Source: G965195345 sp965277775 (lineage in GTDB: Bacteria; Pseudomonadota; Gammaproteobacteria; CAKMZV01). Taken from it: a stretch of DNA of 64,000 nt. The notes beneath the pieces were generated by a model, which saw only the letters and a program-made list of their open reading frames with translations, made no database searches and had not been told where the DNA came from. Shown here in pieces: positions 43,104-51,323 of this stretch. Position 1 is the first letter of the stretch; every line of letters begins with the position of its first letter. Both the position numbers and the translations under genes were made by a program. The stretch is taken from assembly GCA_965277775.1 (NCBI GenBank), contig OZ255843.1:1860001-1924000 (forward strand), read 5' to 3'.

Positions 43104-44543
43104 TTACTGATCTGCTGACAATTTAGATTTCAGTAGCTGATTAACTTGCGCAGGGTTGGCTTTACCTTGGGTGGCTTTCATCACCTGACCCACAAAGAAA
43201 CCAAATAATTTATCCTTTCCAGATCGATATTCAGCCAGTTGATTTGGATTGTTGGCCATAATCTCTAAGATGACTTGCTCTATGGCAGAATCGTCGGTGA
43301 TTTGTTTGAGTCCTTTGCTGTTGATGATCTCATCGGCACTGCCTTCACCCGCCCACATGGCCTCAAACACCTCTTTGGCAAGTTTGCCAGAAATGGTTGC
43401 GTCCTCAATACGCTTGAGTAGCAAGGCCATCTGTGTGGCAGAGATGGGGCTTTCGGCCAATGTTAAATGCGCTTTATTGAGATTGCCTGAAAAATCCCCC
43501 ATAATCCAGTTGGCGCACAATTTGGCTTTCACACCAGATTGTTTGAGGGTGGCTTCATAGAAATCTGCCATGTCTTTATTCGCTGTTAACACATCGGCAT
43601 CATAGAAGGACAAGCCATATTCTTCTTGAAAACGCGCCTTTCGGGCATCAGGCAGTTCAGGCATGGTCGCTTGAATGGATTTGATTTGCTCGGACGTCAT
43701 TTGCACGGGCAATAAATCTGGATCGGGGAAGTAACGATAGTCATTGGCTTCCTCTTTGGTCCGCATCGATCGAGTTTCATCTTTCTCTGCATCGTATAGG
43801 CGGGTTTCTTGAACAACCACTTGGTTGTTTTCTAATAAATCGCGTTGCCGATCAATTTCATACCAGAGGGCCTTTTCTAAAAAGCGGAATGAATTAATGT
43901 TTTTTAACTCAGCGCGCGTACCGAGGGGCGTATTAGGCTGATGCAGAGATATGTTTGCATCAATGCGAAAAGAACCTTCCTGCATATTGCCATCACAAAT
44001 GCCCAGATATTGCACAACGGTATGTATTTTTTTGGCATAAGCGATGGCTTCTTCAGGGGAACGCATGTCAGGCTCAGACACAATCTCTAACAAAGGCGTG
44101 CCGGCTCGATTTAAATCGATGCCCGATTGATTGTGAAAGTCTTCATGCAATGATTTGCCCGCGTCCTCTTCGAGATGCGCCCGCGTAATACCGATGGTCT
44201 TGGTAACCCCATCGGCAACTTCAACATCGATCGACCCTTTGCCAACGATGGGCAGTTCAAATTGCGATATTTGATAACCTTTGGGTAAATCGGGGTAGAA
44301 ATAATTTTTTCGAGCAAAAACCGAAATGGGTGAAATGTCGGCGCCAACGGCCAAACCAAATTTCACCGCCATGCTCAGCGCTTCTTTATTCAACACAGGC
44401 AACATGCCGGGCATGCCCAAATCAATGGCACAGGCTTGGGTGTTTGGCAATGCGCCAAATGCAATTGATGCACCCGAAAATATTTTGGTTTTGGTGCGCA
44501 GCTGTGCATGGACTTCTAATCCAATAACGATTTCCCAATTCAT
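43104..44543 (-). CDS. gatB: Aspartyl/glutamyl-tRNA amidotransferase subunit B
   Basis: A 479-residue subunit that selects mischarged tRNA in GatCAB, which makes Gln-tRNA or Asn-tRNA by amidation. The start is the ATG of MNWEIVIGLEVHAQL, overlapping the gatA stop by four bases; a longer frame to 44576 lies inside gatA. Motifs are FYPDLPKGYQISQFELPI, LEEDAGKSLH, DLNRAGTPLLEIVSEPDM and EAIAYAKKIHTVVQYLGI (in part); the C-terminus is a YqeY-like domain ending in LKSKLSADQ. It is last in gatCAB. Confidence 0.96.
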   Translation of the reverse strand: MNWEIVIGLEVHAQLRTKTKIFSGASIAFGALPNTQACAIDLGMPGMLPVLNKEALSMAVKFGLAVGADISPISVFARKNYFYPDLPKGYQISQFELPIVGKGSIDVEVADGVTKTIGITRAHLEEDAGKSLHEDFHNQSGIDLNRAGTPLLEIVSEPDMRSPEEAIAYAKKIHTVVQYLGICDGNMQEGSFRIDANISLHQPNTPLGTRAELKNINSFRFLEKALWYEIDRQRDLLENNQVVVQETRLYDAEKDETRSMRTKEEANDYRYFPDPDLLPVQMTSEQIKSIQATMPELPDARKARFQEEYGLSFYDADVLTANKDMADFYEATLKQSGVKAKLCANWIMGDFSGNLNKAHLTLAESPISATQMALLLKRIEDATISGKLAKEVFEAMWAGEGSADEIINSKGLKQITDDSAIEQVILEIMANNPNQLAEYRSGKDKLFGFFVGQVMKATQGKANPAQVNQLLKSKLSADQ

Positions 44544-45997
44544 GATTGAATCTCTTCTGGTGCTTGTTGATGCCAATCGCTGGTTTGCTGATATTGGTGG
44601 GCAATATTGAGCAGATTGGCTTCAGAAAAATAATTGCCAATCAACTGAGCCCCTATGGGTAAACCTTGATCAAATCCTATGGGGAAATTGAGTGCAGGCA
44701 GGCCGCAAAGATTGACGGGGATGGTGAATATATCTTGTAAATACATGGTCACAGGGTCGTTATTGATGCTGCCGATTTTAAACGCTGTATTAGGCGTTGT
44801 CGGCAAGTAAATCACATCAACGGATTCAAAAGCTTGACGGAAATCATCGGCAATCATGCGTCGCAATTTTTGTGCTTTGATGTAATAGGCATCGTAATAA
44901 CCAGCTGATAAAGCATAGGTGCCGACAATGATTCGGCGCTTCACTTCGTCTCCAAAACCTTCTGAGCGTGAGCGCTTATATAAATCATCCAGATCCTTGG
45001 GGTCCTGACAACGCTGACCGTAGCGCACGCCATCGTAACGAGACAAATTGGACGAGGCTTCTGCTGGTGCTAAGACGTAGTATGCGGGCAGAGACAATTT
45101 GATATTGGGCAGGTCAATATCGACCAATTCCAGTCCCATGTCAGTGAGATCGGCGAGATTTTTTTCAATGGCTGCAGCAATGCAAGGTTGCAATCCTTCA
45201 GACATTAATGCCCGTGGAATGCCGATTTTCTTGCCTTTAATAGCGGCATTCAGTTGCGTTAGTGTCGGTTTGTAGTCCCGGTCAACCGAAGTCGAATCTT
45301 TGGCATCAAATCCTTGAATGGCGTCATAAAGCATGGCGCAGTCTTCGGCGCTTCGACCCATGGGTCCACCTTGGTCAAAACTCGACGCATAGGCGACCAT
45401 ACCGTAGCGTGAAACCGAGCCGTAGGTCGGTTTCAGTCCTGTGATGCCACAAAAGGCAGCGGGCTGACGTATGGATCCGCCCGTGTCGGTACCTGTTGCA
45501 ATGGGCGCTATGCGCGCGGCCACGGCAACGGCAGAGCCACCTGAAGAGCCACCCGGTACGTAGTCGGTGTGCCAAGGGTTGTGCGCACAACCGTAATAGG
45601 AGTTTTCATTGGAAGAGCCCATGGCAAATTCATCGCAGTTGGCCTTGCCAAGTAAGGGCATATGATGGGCGTTAGTTTGCGCAACAACGGTGGCATCATA
45701 GGGCGGTTTAAAATTGTTCAGGATGTTAGATCCACAGGTCGTTGTGATGTCCTTGGTACAAAATATGTCTTTGTGGGCAATGGGGATGCCGCACAAATCA
45801 GAGGCATTGCCAGCCGCAATGGCTTTATCTGCCTCAGCGGCTTGAGCCAGTGCGTGCTCGGGCGTGAGCCGAATAAATGCATTGAGCGATTGGTGGCTTG
45901 TGCAACGATCAAGGAAAAACTGAGTCAACTCTGTGCTGCTGATTGTTTTGGTTTTAAGCGCCTGAGAAAGCTCAGATAAAGAATGATTTTGGAGCAT
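44540..45997 (-). CDS. gatA: Aspartyl/glutamyl-tRNA amidotransferase subunit A
   Basis: A 485-residue amidase subunit that supplies ammonia from glutamine. The Ser-cisSer-Lys triad is complete: Lys in IAHKDIFC, the paired serines in VPGGSSGGSA, and the catalytic Ser in GTDTGGSIRQPA. It also has KPTYGSVSRYGMVAYASSFDQ (in part). It overlaps gatB by 4 bases and follows gatC by 61 bases. Standard length and order for gatCAB. Confidence 0.97.
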   Translation of the reverse strand: MLQNHSLSELSQALKTKTISSTELTQFFLDRCTSHQSLNAFIRLTPEHALAQAAEADKAIAAGNASDLCGIPIAHKDIFCTKDITTTCGSNILNNFKPPYDATVVAQTNAHHMPLLGKANCDEFAMGSSNENSYYGCAHNPWHTDYVPGGSSGGSAVAVAARIAPIATGTDTGGSIRQPAAFCGITGLKPTYGSVSRYGMVAYASSFDQGGPMGRSAEDCAMLYDAIQGFDAKDSTSVDRDYKPTLTQLNAAIKGKKIGIPRALMSEGLQPCIAAAIEKNLADLTDMGLELVDIDLPNIKLSLPAYYVLAPAEASSNLSRYDGVRYGQRCQDPKDLDDLYKRSRSEGFGDEVKRRIIVGTYALSAGYYDAYYIKAQKLRRMIADDFRQAFESVDVIYLPTTPNTAFKIGSINNDPVTMYLQDIFTIPVNLCGLPALNFPIGFDQGLPIGAQLIGNYFSEANLLNIAHQYQQTSDWHQQAPEEIQS

Positions 45998-46058
45998 AAA
46001 TGTCGCGTTTGATTACGTTTCTGGGTTTAGTAAGAATTGTTTGAATCGATTCAGCGAA

Positions 46059-46346
46059 TTACTCTATCACCTTAGGGACCAAATAGAGTCCAGCGGCAGT
46101 TTCAGGCGCAATCGCTTGCAAAGCATCTCTCTGATTGGTCTCGCTCACCACATCTTCACGCAATCGTTGTTGTAACTCTAAAGGGTGCGATAGGGGTTCA
46201 ATATCATCGGTATTGACTGCTTGCATGTTTTGGATCAGCGATAGTACGCCATTAATTTGATCCATATAATTGGGCAATTCTTCGGCGGAAATGTCCAATT
46301 TTGCTAATGCGGCAACAGTGCTTAATTCTTCAGGGGTAATTGTCAT
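46059..46346 (-). CDS. gatC: Aspartyl/glutamyl-tRNA amidotransferase subunit C
   Basis: The 95-residue helper subunit that stabilises GatA-GatB. It begins MTITPEELSTVAALAKLDIS and has the family helix LSLIQNMQAVNTDDIEPLSHP and the tail LYLVPKVIE. It opens the gatCAB operon. Upstream lie about 240 bases to the divergent ygfB gene, with no clear promoter seen. Confidence 0.93.
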   Translation of the reverse strand: MTITPEELSTVAALAKLDISAEELPNYMDQINGVLSLIQNMQAVNTDDIEPLSHPLELQQRLREDVVSETNQRDALQAIAPETAAGLYLVPKVIE

Positions 46347-46587
46347 GATTGTTCGGTTGTGTGGTGGTCAAAGTGAACGAGTATTATAACCTTTTGGCGG
46401 TATAAATTCAGTAATGACGACACGTCTGACCAACAATATATGCGATCGGCGCGTTGAAAATAAAAGACCCATCATCGCGCAATAAACAATATAAAATAGC
46501 CATGCTAATGTGCGATTTAAGCCGATAAAGAGGCTTAAAAAGGTCGCTATTTTCCCGTATTAACAATAATTAAATCATTCATATACC

Positions 46588-47121
46588 ATGGTACATCAAC
46601 TCATACAACGCATCGACATGATCACCAATTTGTGCTGGCTTCACGGCGCATTGTGTGGAAAAATTATTTTTAATGATGAAAGCCAGATCGGTGATTGGGT
46701 CAATGAATTGGTTGGCAGAGATTGTCGTTGTTCTAAGAAGGAGATCGACGGTTTGGCGGACTGGTTACAAGAAATCAAAAGTGAAATTGGCGAGGTTCAC
46801 TTTCAATTGCCGCAACAAGATGATGAGGAGGCTTTGGCAGAACGCGTGCAAAATTTCAGCGATTGGGCAGAAGGTTTTCTAATGGCATTCAGTGCTTCAG
46901 GCGTGGCAACCGTTCAGGTTCAAGATCCAGAAACCGAAGCCTTTTTAGAAGTCTTGGGGCAAGTCAACGTCATCAGTCAAAACATCGACCCCAATGCTTT
47001 GGAACAAGAAGCTGAAATGAACGAGCGTGATTTTATGGAGCTATTAGAGTATGTTCGGATGAATGTGGTCTATAGCTTTGAAAATCAACAGCCTGTTATG
47101 GAGTCAAAGAGTCTGCATTGA
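46588..47121 (+). CDS. ygfB: UPF0149 family protein (YgfB/YecA-like)
   Basis: A 177-residue acidic protein of the UPF0149 family. The opening LHGALCGKI corresponds to the family's L-H-G-x-L-x-G motif, followed by FSDWAEGFLMAFSASG and ERDFMELLEYVRMNVV, which match YgfB closely. In other bacteria YgfB modulates expression of resistance genes or has no known role. It starts at ATG 46588; a downstream ATG at 46618 is an alternative. It is monocistronic between gatC and the nuclease patch. Confidence 0.85.
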   Translation: MVHQLIQRIDMITNLCWLHGALCGKIIFNDESQIGDWVNELVGRDCRCSKKEIDGLADWLQEIKSEIGEVHFQLPQQDDEEALAERVQNFSDWAEGFLMAFSASGVATVQVQDPETEAFLEVLGQVNVISQNIDPNALEQEAEMNERDFMELLEYVRMNVVYSFENQQPVMESKSLH

Positions 47122-47287
47122 TGGAACGGTGGCTTGTGTTGTAATGCAAAAAAACATGACTGATTTTAAATGACAGTAACAAAGGGTCATCATATTTGGT
47201 TCCATATAGTCTCAGAATGTCAGATATAAGATCATTATGTTATTAAAGATTACACATTTTCCAGTTTTGAGCGAGAGAGGGTGAAGT

Positions 47288-47872
47288 GTGAAACAACGAG
47301 AAGAGCTGCTTAATGTACTCATTGAGTTTTGCAATGATAGAGGCAATAGAACATTTTCATTGAAAGAGTTAAATGATCAATACCAAAATTATGACGTCAT
47401 TAACATTGGGGGAGATACGCCTCAAGCGACGGTTCGAAGGTTATTACAAGAGCTTAGAGATCAAAAGTTAATCTCTTTTCTTGATCAATCAGGTCATTAC
47501 ACTTTAAGAGGGATCTTATTAGATACCGAGAGGAGAGACATTGAGAACTTAGACATTACACGGGAAACACCCGACAAGCAAGAGTATTTAGTTGAAGTAT
47601 ATGCGAGAAACAGCAAATGGGTTCAGTTGGCCAAAGAAACCTATGGCTCATTTTGTATGATAGATGCGTGTCGAAATACTTTTAAAACGGTTCATCAAAA
47701 ACCCTATATTGAAGTTCATCACATAATCCCCTTGCACATGGGCGGGGAGGATGGGGTTTGGAATCTATCCGTTTTGTGTGCACATCATCACAAAATGGCT
47801 CATTTTTCACAGCAGGAGCAGGTCGATGAAATTCAAAAATGTTTATTATCTAAGGTAGAAAGGTATGGATAG
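47288..47872 (+). CDS. HNH endonuclease with an N-terminal winged-helix domain
   Basis: A 194-residue protein that looks like a restriction-type nuclease. Residues 1-75 form a winged helix (PQATVRRLLQELRDQKLISFLDQSGHYTL, in part), the type found in DpnI-like and Dam-replacing proteins. The C-terminal half is an HNH nuclease: CMIDACRNTF (a zinc-type Cys pair), EVHHIIPLHMGG and NLSVLCAHHHKMAH. GAGAGAGGGTGA precedes the GTG start. No methyltransferase is nearby. AT-rich surroundings and position between housekeeping genes suggest acquisition. A 52-residue ORF overlaps its end. Confidence 0.85.
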   Translation: MKQREELLNVLIEFCNDRGNRTFSLKELNDQYQNYDVINIGGDTPQATVRRLLQELRDQKLISFLDQSGHYTLRGILLDTERRDIENLDITRETPDKQEYLVEVYARNSKWVQLAKETYGSFCMIDACRNTFKTVHQKPYIEVHHIIPLHMGGEDGVWNLSVLCAHHHKMAHFSQQEQVDEIQKCLLSKVERYG

Positions 47873-48023
47873 GCCATTAAACAAAACAGAAATGGAAAGT
47901 TTAGCAAGACTGTTAGATTATCTTGAGGATATGGAAAAAACACATTACGAAGAGAGTGAATGTTGTTCTAACCACATCTATACAGATGTGTTGCGATTAA
48001 AGACCGCAATGGACATGAATTGA
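47865..48023 (+). CDS. Small ORF overlapping the HNH nuclease end (52 residues)
   Basis: It starts at the ATG inside the nuclease's last codons (8-base overlap), with a purine-rich GGTAGAAAGG just before it, the layout for translational coupling. The product (MDRPLNKTEMESLARLLDYL at its start) looks like a short helical protein, acidic in the middle (EDMEKTHYEESE), with an adjacent Cys pair. I recognise no family. It could be a control, inhibitor or specificity partner of the nuclease; this is only an inference from overlap. Confidence 0.6.
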   Translation: MDRPLNKTEMESLARLLDYLEDMEKTHYEESECCSNHIYTDVLRLKTAMDMN

Positions 48024-48036
48024 GAAAAATGATTGA

Positions 48037-48393
48037 CAGATTCTGTGGATTGAAAAGCTGAAAATTTGCGATTTTAATCATAAGCAATACCTTAGGCTAG
48101 TGTCTCCTCTCGGGCTGAGAGTTGAGTGTGTTTATGTGTTAGGCGATTGGTTTAAAAACCCTAAATATCAGGATGTTCTGGATTATATCCACAGCGTCAA
48201 TTGCTATTACAAATTCCCAGAATTGCCTTTGGCATGGCTTGCCTACAGATCAACAAGAAGGCCAATGAATAGTGGCATAGGCGCAGTATGTTATAGACTT
48301 TTCCAACATAACAGTAGATGGGTTGCAAATAAATACAATCCAATAATGGTGATTACGCAAATACCTGTTTTGATTAACAAATTTAGTCTCTAA
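48037..48393 (+). pseudogene. Probable C-terminal remnant of a type II restriction endonuclease
   Basis: The frame is open from 48037 to 48393 without a plausible start at its beginning (a GTG occurs at 48100). It reads EKLKICDFNHKQYLRL, VECVYVLGDWFKNPKYQDVL, DYIHSVNCYYKFPELPLAWL and ends with KFSL. The pattern 'VYVLxDWFKxxxYxDVLDYI' near a C-terminus, followed by an ELPL-type segment, is one I associate with several type II restriction enzymes, but I cannot verify the match here. With the first part missing, I treat it as a fragment. It neighbours an HNH nuclease in the same AT-rich patch. Confidence 0.45.
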
Positions 48394-48517
48394 AAAAACC
48401 TAAATAATTGCTTCTCTAATGAAGGGACTCAGTAGTGATTTCAAAAGTGTAACCCATCACCCGTCTTTTATAATAAAATCAAATGTAAGATTTATACATA
48501 AAAGGTTCAATTTCTCA

Positions 48518-49810
48518 ATGCAAGCATTTCGATCAGCAATATTTCACTGTATAGAAAAAGCCGGTGCCGTTTATCCCGAATATTACGATGATGGGCTATT
48601 GCTTGTATCACAAGGAAAGGTCGTCAAGGCGGGTCGCTTTGATCAATTGAAGGATCAACTGCCTAAGGATTTGCCCGTCAAACATTTTGAAAATAGTCTC
48701 ATCGCACCTGGTTTTGTCGATGTTCATTTGCACTATCCACAGTATAAAATCATTGGTTCTTACGGCAAAAAATTATTAGATTGGCTCAACATCTACACCT
48801 TTGTTGAAGAACAAAAATTTGCTGACAAAGCTTATGCAGAGCGTATTGCCAAATTGTTTTTTAATGAATTGGTACGCAATGGCACCACGACCGCCATGTC
48901 GTTTTGCACCTCGCATCCTAACTCGGTGGACGCCTATTTCGAAGAGGCACAACGCCGAAATTTACGCATGATTGGGGGCAAGGTTATGATGGATAGAAAT
49001 GCCCCTGAACCCCTTTGTGACAACCCTGAGTTGGGTTATGAAGACTCTAAAAAACTGTTAGAGAAATGGCACGGTAAAGATCGCTTAAGTTATGCCGTCA
49101 CGCCTCGTTTTGCGCCGACTTCAACGGCACAACAGTTGCAAAAATCTGCACAACTCTTGAACGAATATAAAGCGGCAGGCGTGCGTTGTCAAACGCACAT
49201 GAATGAAAATATTGATGAGATTGCCTGGGTGAAAGAACTTTATCCTGAGCGAAGCAGTTACTTTGACGTTTATGACCATTACGGGTTGAGCGGTGCGCAA
49301 AGCGTATTCGGCCACTGTATTCATAACACGCCTGCTGAACTTCAACGTATGGGCGACAGTGGGTCAAAGATCGCCTTGTGCCCAACCTCCAATTTATTTT
49401 TAGGCAGTGGGTTGTTTAATTTGGACACCTTAGAGTCATACCATATAGATTGCGCTTTGGCGAGTGATGTGGGTGGCGGCACTGATTTTTCAATGCTGCA
49501 AACCATGCACGAAGCTTATAAAATCAGCAAATTGAACAATGTTGACTTGCCACCAGTCAAAGCCTATTATTTATCAACCTTAGCTGGCGCCAAGGTCATT
49601 GGATTAGAGGATAAGATTGGCAATTTTGAACCTGATAAGGAAGCCGATTTTATTGTGTTTGATTTAGCAGCCACCGAATTGGTGCGTGAAAAAATGGCAA
49701 CAACTCAAACCATCAATGAAATATTGTTTTCACTGATGGTATTAGGAGATGATCGTGCCATCCAATCGGTCTATATCATGGGTGAATTAGCGACCATGGA
49801 AGCCGTGTGA
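48518..49810 (+). CDS. guaD: Guanine deaminase
   Basis: A 430-residue zinc amidohydrolase converting guanine to xanthine. I start at the ATG of MQAFRSAIFHCIE; the open frame begins 33 codons earlier. Metal ligands are HLHYPQ (first His pair), QTHMNENIDEI, FGHCIHNT and the Asp in ASDVGGGTDFSMLQTMHEAY (in part). The phrase RNGTTTAMSF and ALCPTSNLFLGSG are typical of GuaD. It is followed by xdhA after 64 bases, so guanine would pass through xanthine to urate in one cluster. Confidence 0.94.
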   Translation: MQAFRSAIFHCIEKAGAVYPEYYDDGLLLVSQGKVVKAGRFDQLKDQLPKDLPVKHFENSLIAPGFVDVHLHYPQYKIIGSYGKKLLDWLNIYTFVEEQKFADKAYAERIAKLFFNELVRNGTTTAMSFCTSHPNSVDAYFEEAQRRNLRMIGGKVMMDRNAPEPLCDNPELGYEDSKKLLEKWHGKDRLSYAVTPRFAPTSTAQQLQKSAQLLNEYKAAGVRCQTHMNENIDEIAWVKELYPERSSYFDVYDHYGLSGAQSVFGHCIHNTPAELQRMGDSGSKIALCPTSNLFLGSGLFNLDTLESYHIDCALASDVGGGTDFSMLQTMHEAYKISKLNNVDLPPVKAYYLSTLAGAKVIGLEDKIGNFEPDKEADFIVFDLAATELVREKMATTQTINEILFSLMVLGDDRAIQSVYIMGELATMEAV

Positions 49811-49874
49811 ACGCATCGATTTGTCTGTTTTGCAATCAGGGGTATAATAGCAGAAAGGACGCGCATAAAAGCTT

Positions 49875-51317
49875 ATGTATTATTTATTAAACAGAGAGCA
49901 ATCAACGACCCAAATCACCAATGATTTTGCGGGCACAACCGTACTGGAATACTTAAGAGGTCGCGGTTTAACAGGCACCAAAGAAGCTTGTGCTTCAGGT
50001 GATTGTGGCGCTTGCACCGCCGTGGTCGGTGAGCTGGAAATGCAAGCCAATGGTGAGACCAACCTTGTTTATAAGAGTATCAATACTTGTATTGCTTTGA
50101 TGGGGTCATTGGCAGGCAAACACCTTGTCACCGTTGAAGGTTTGGCAGATGGGGCGCAATTACATCCTGTGCAAAAGGCGATGGTTGAACACCATGGTTC
50201 GCAGTGTGGGTTTTGTACACCTGGATTTGTTATGTCCATGTTTGCCTTATATCAGAATCAATCTGAAGTTGAAGCGCACGACATTGAGGTTTGTTTGGCA
50301 GGTAATCTCTGTCGTTGTACTGGTTATCAGCCCATCATTAATGCCGTAGTCTCTGCCTTTGAACAAAAAACGTCCGATTATTACCAAACGCACATTCAGC
50401 AAACCATTGAATTACTGCAAACATCGAACACGAGTGGGCAAAATTCAGACCAGATGGCCGATTTTATGGCGCCGAATGATTTACAAAGTTTGGCAAAAGT
50501 CGTTCAAATGCATCCACAAGGGAAATTGGTGGCAGGTGGCACAGATTTAAATCTTGAAATAACCCAAGCCTTAAAAACATTCAGTCCGATCATTTCTTTG
50601 AGCGCGGTGACTGAATTGCAAGAAATTGTTGATCACGATCACAGCATTGAAATAAATGCAGGCGTACGTCTCAGGGATGCGTGGTCAATTTTGGTTCGTC
50701 ACTATCCCAATATTGAACCCATACTGTACCGATTTGCCTCCACCCAGATTAGGAATTGGGCAACGGTGTGTGGCAATATTGCCAATGCTTCTCCCATAGG
50801 CGATCTTCCCCCCATATTCATTGCCTTGGGCGCCAGTTTGGTGTTACGCAAAGGGGATGAGACCAGAAGCTTACCCTTAGAACAGTATTTTCTTGATTAT
50901 AGGCAGACAGCCCTACAACAAGGCGAATTCATTCAAAGCGTTGTATTGCCAAAACTCAAAGACAACGAGCAGTTCAAGTTGACCAAAATTTCCAAACGGA
51001 TTGAAGATGATATTTCAACGGTATTTGTTGCCGCCAAATTAACAATGCAGGACGGAGACTTGAAGCAAGCTGTTGTGGCTTTAGGCGGTATGGCAGGCAT
51101 TCCTAAACGCGCTGAAGCCGTTGAACAAGCACTGATAGATACTTGGCAACACTCTGATTTTGAAACAGCCATAGCGCGTAGTTTGAGCGAGACTTTTCAA
51201 CCGCTTAGCGATGTGCGTGCCTCAGCACAATATCGATTAGCCATGGTTTGCAAAGCGCTGCAAAAGTACCGCTTAGAAATGCAAGGTACGGTTGTTCCAA
51301 CCATTAGTGATTTTTAA
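49875..51317 (+). CDS. xdhA: Xanthine dehydrogenase small subunit (FeS-FAD)
   Basis: A 480-residue subunit. Its N-terminal part binds two [2Fe-2S] clusters: CASGDCGACTAV with a later Cys (INTCIAL), and CGFCTPGFVMSM with CLAGNLCRCTGYQPI. The FAD domain follows, with VAGGTDLNLEI and ATVCGNIANASPIGDLPP (in part). This two-subunit form (XdhA + XdhB) is the common bacterial layout. It passes electrons from the molybdenum centre to NAD. xdhB follows after 6 bases. Confidence 0.95.
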   Translation: MYYLLNREQSTTQITNDFAGTTVLEYLRGRGLTGTKEACASGDCGACTAVVGELEMQANGETNLVYKSINTCIALMGSLAGKHLVTVEGLADGAQLHPVQKAMVEHHGSQCGFCTPGFVMSMFALYQNQSEVEAHDIEVCLAGNLCRCTGYQPIINAVVSAFEQKTSDYYQTHIQQTIELLQTSNTSGQNSDQMADFMAPNDLQSLAKVVQMHPQGKLVAGGTDLNLEITQALKTFSPIISLSAVTELQEIVDHDHSIEINAGVRLRDAWSILVRHYPNIEPILYRFASTQIRNWATVCGNIANASPIGDLPPIFIALGASLVLRKGDETRSLPLEQYFLDYRQTALQQGEFIQSVVLPKLKDNEQFKLTKISKRIEDDISTVFVAAKLTMQDGDLKQAVVALGGMAGIPKRAEAVEQALIDTWQHSDFETAIARSLSETFQPLSDVRASAQYRLAMVCKALQKYRLEMQGTVVPTISDF

Positions 51318-51323
51318 GAGGTT

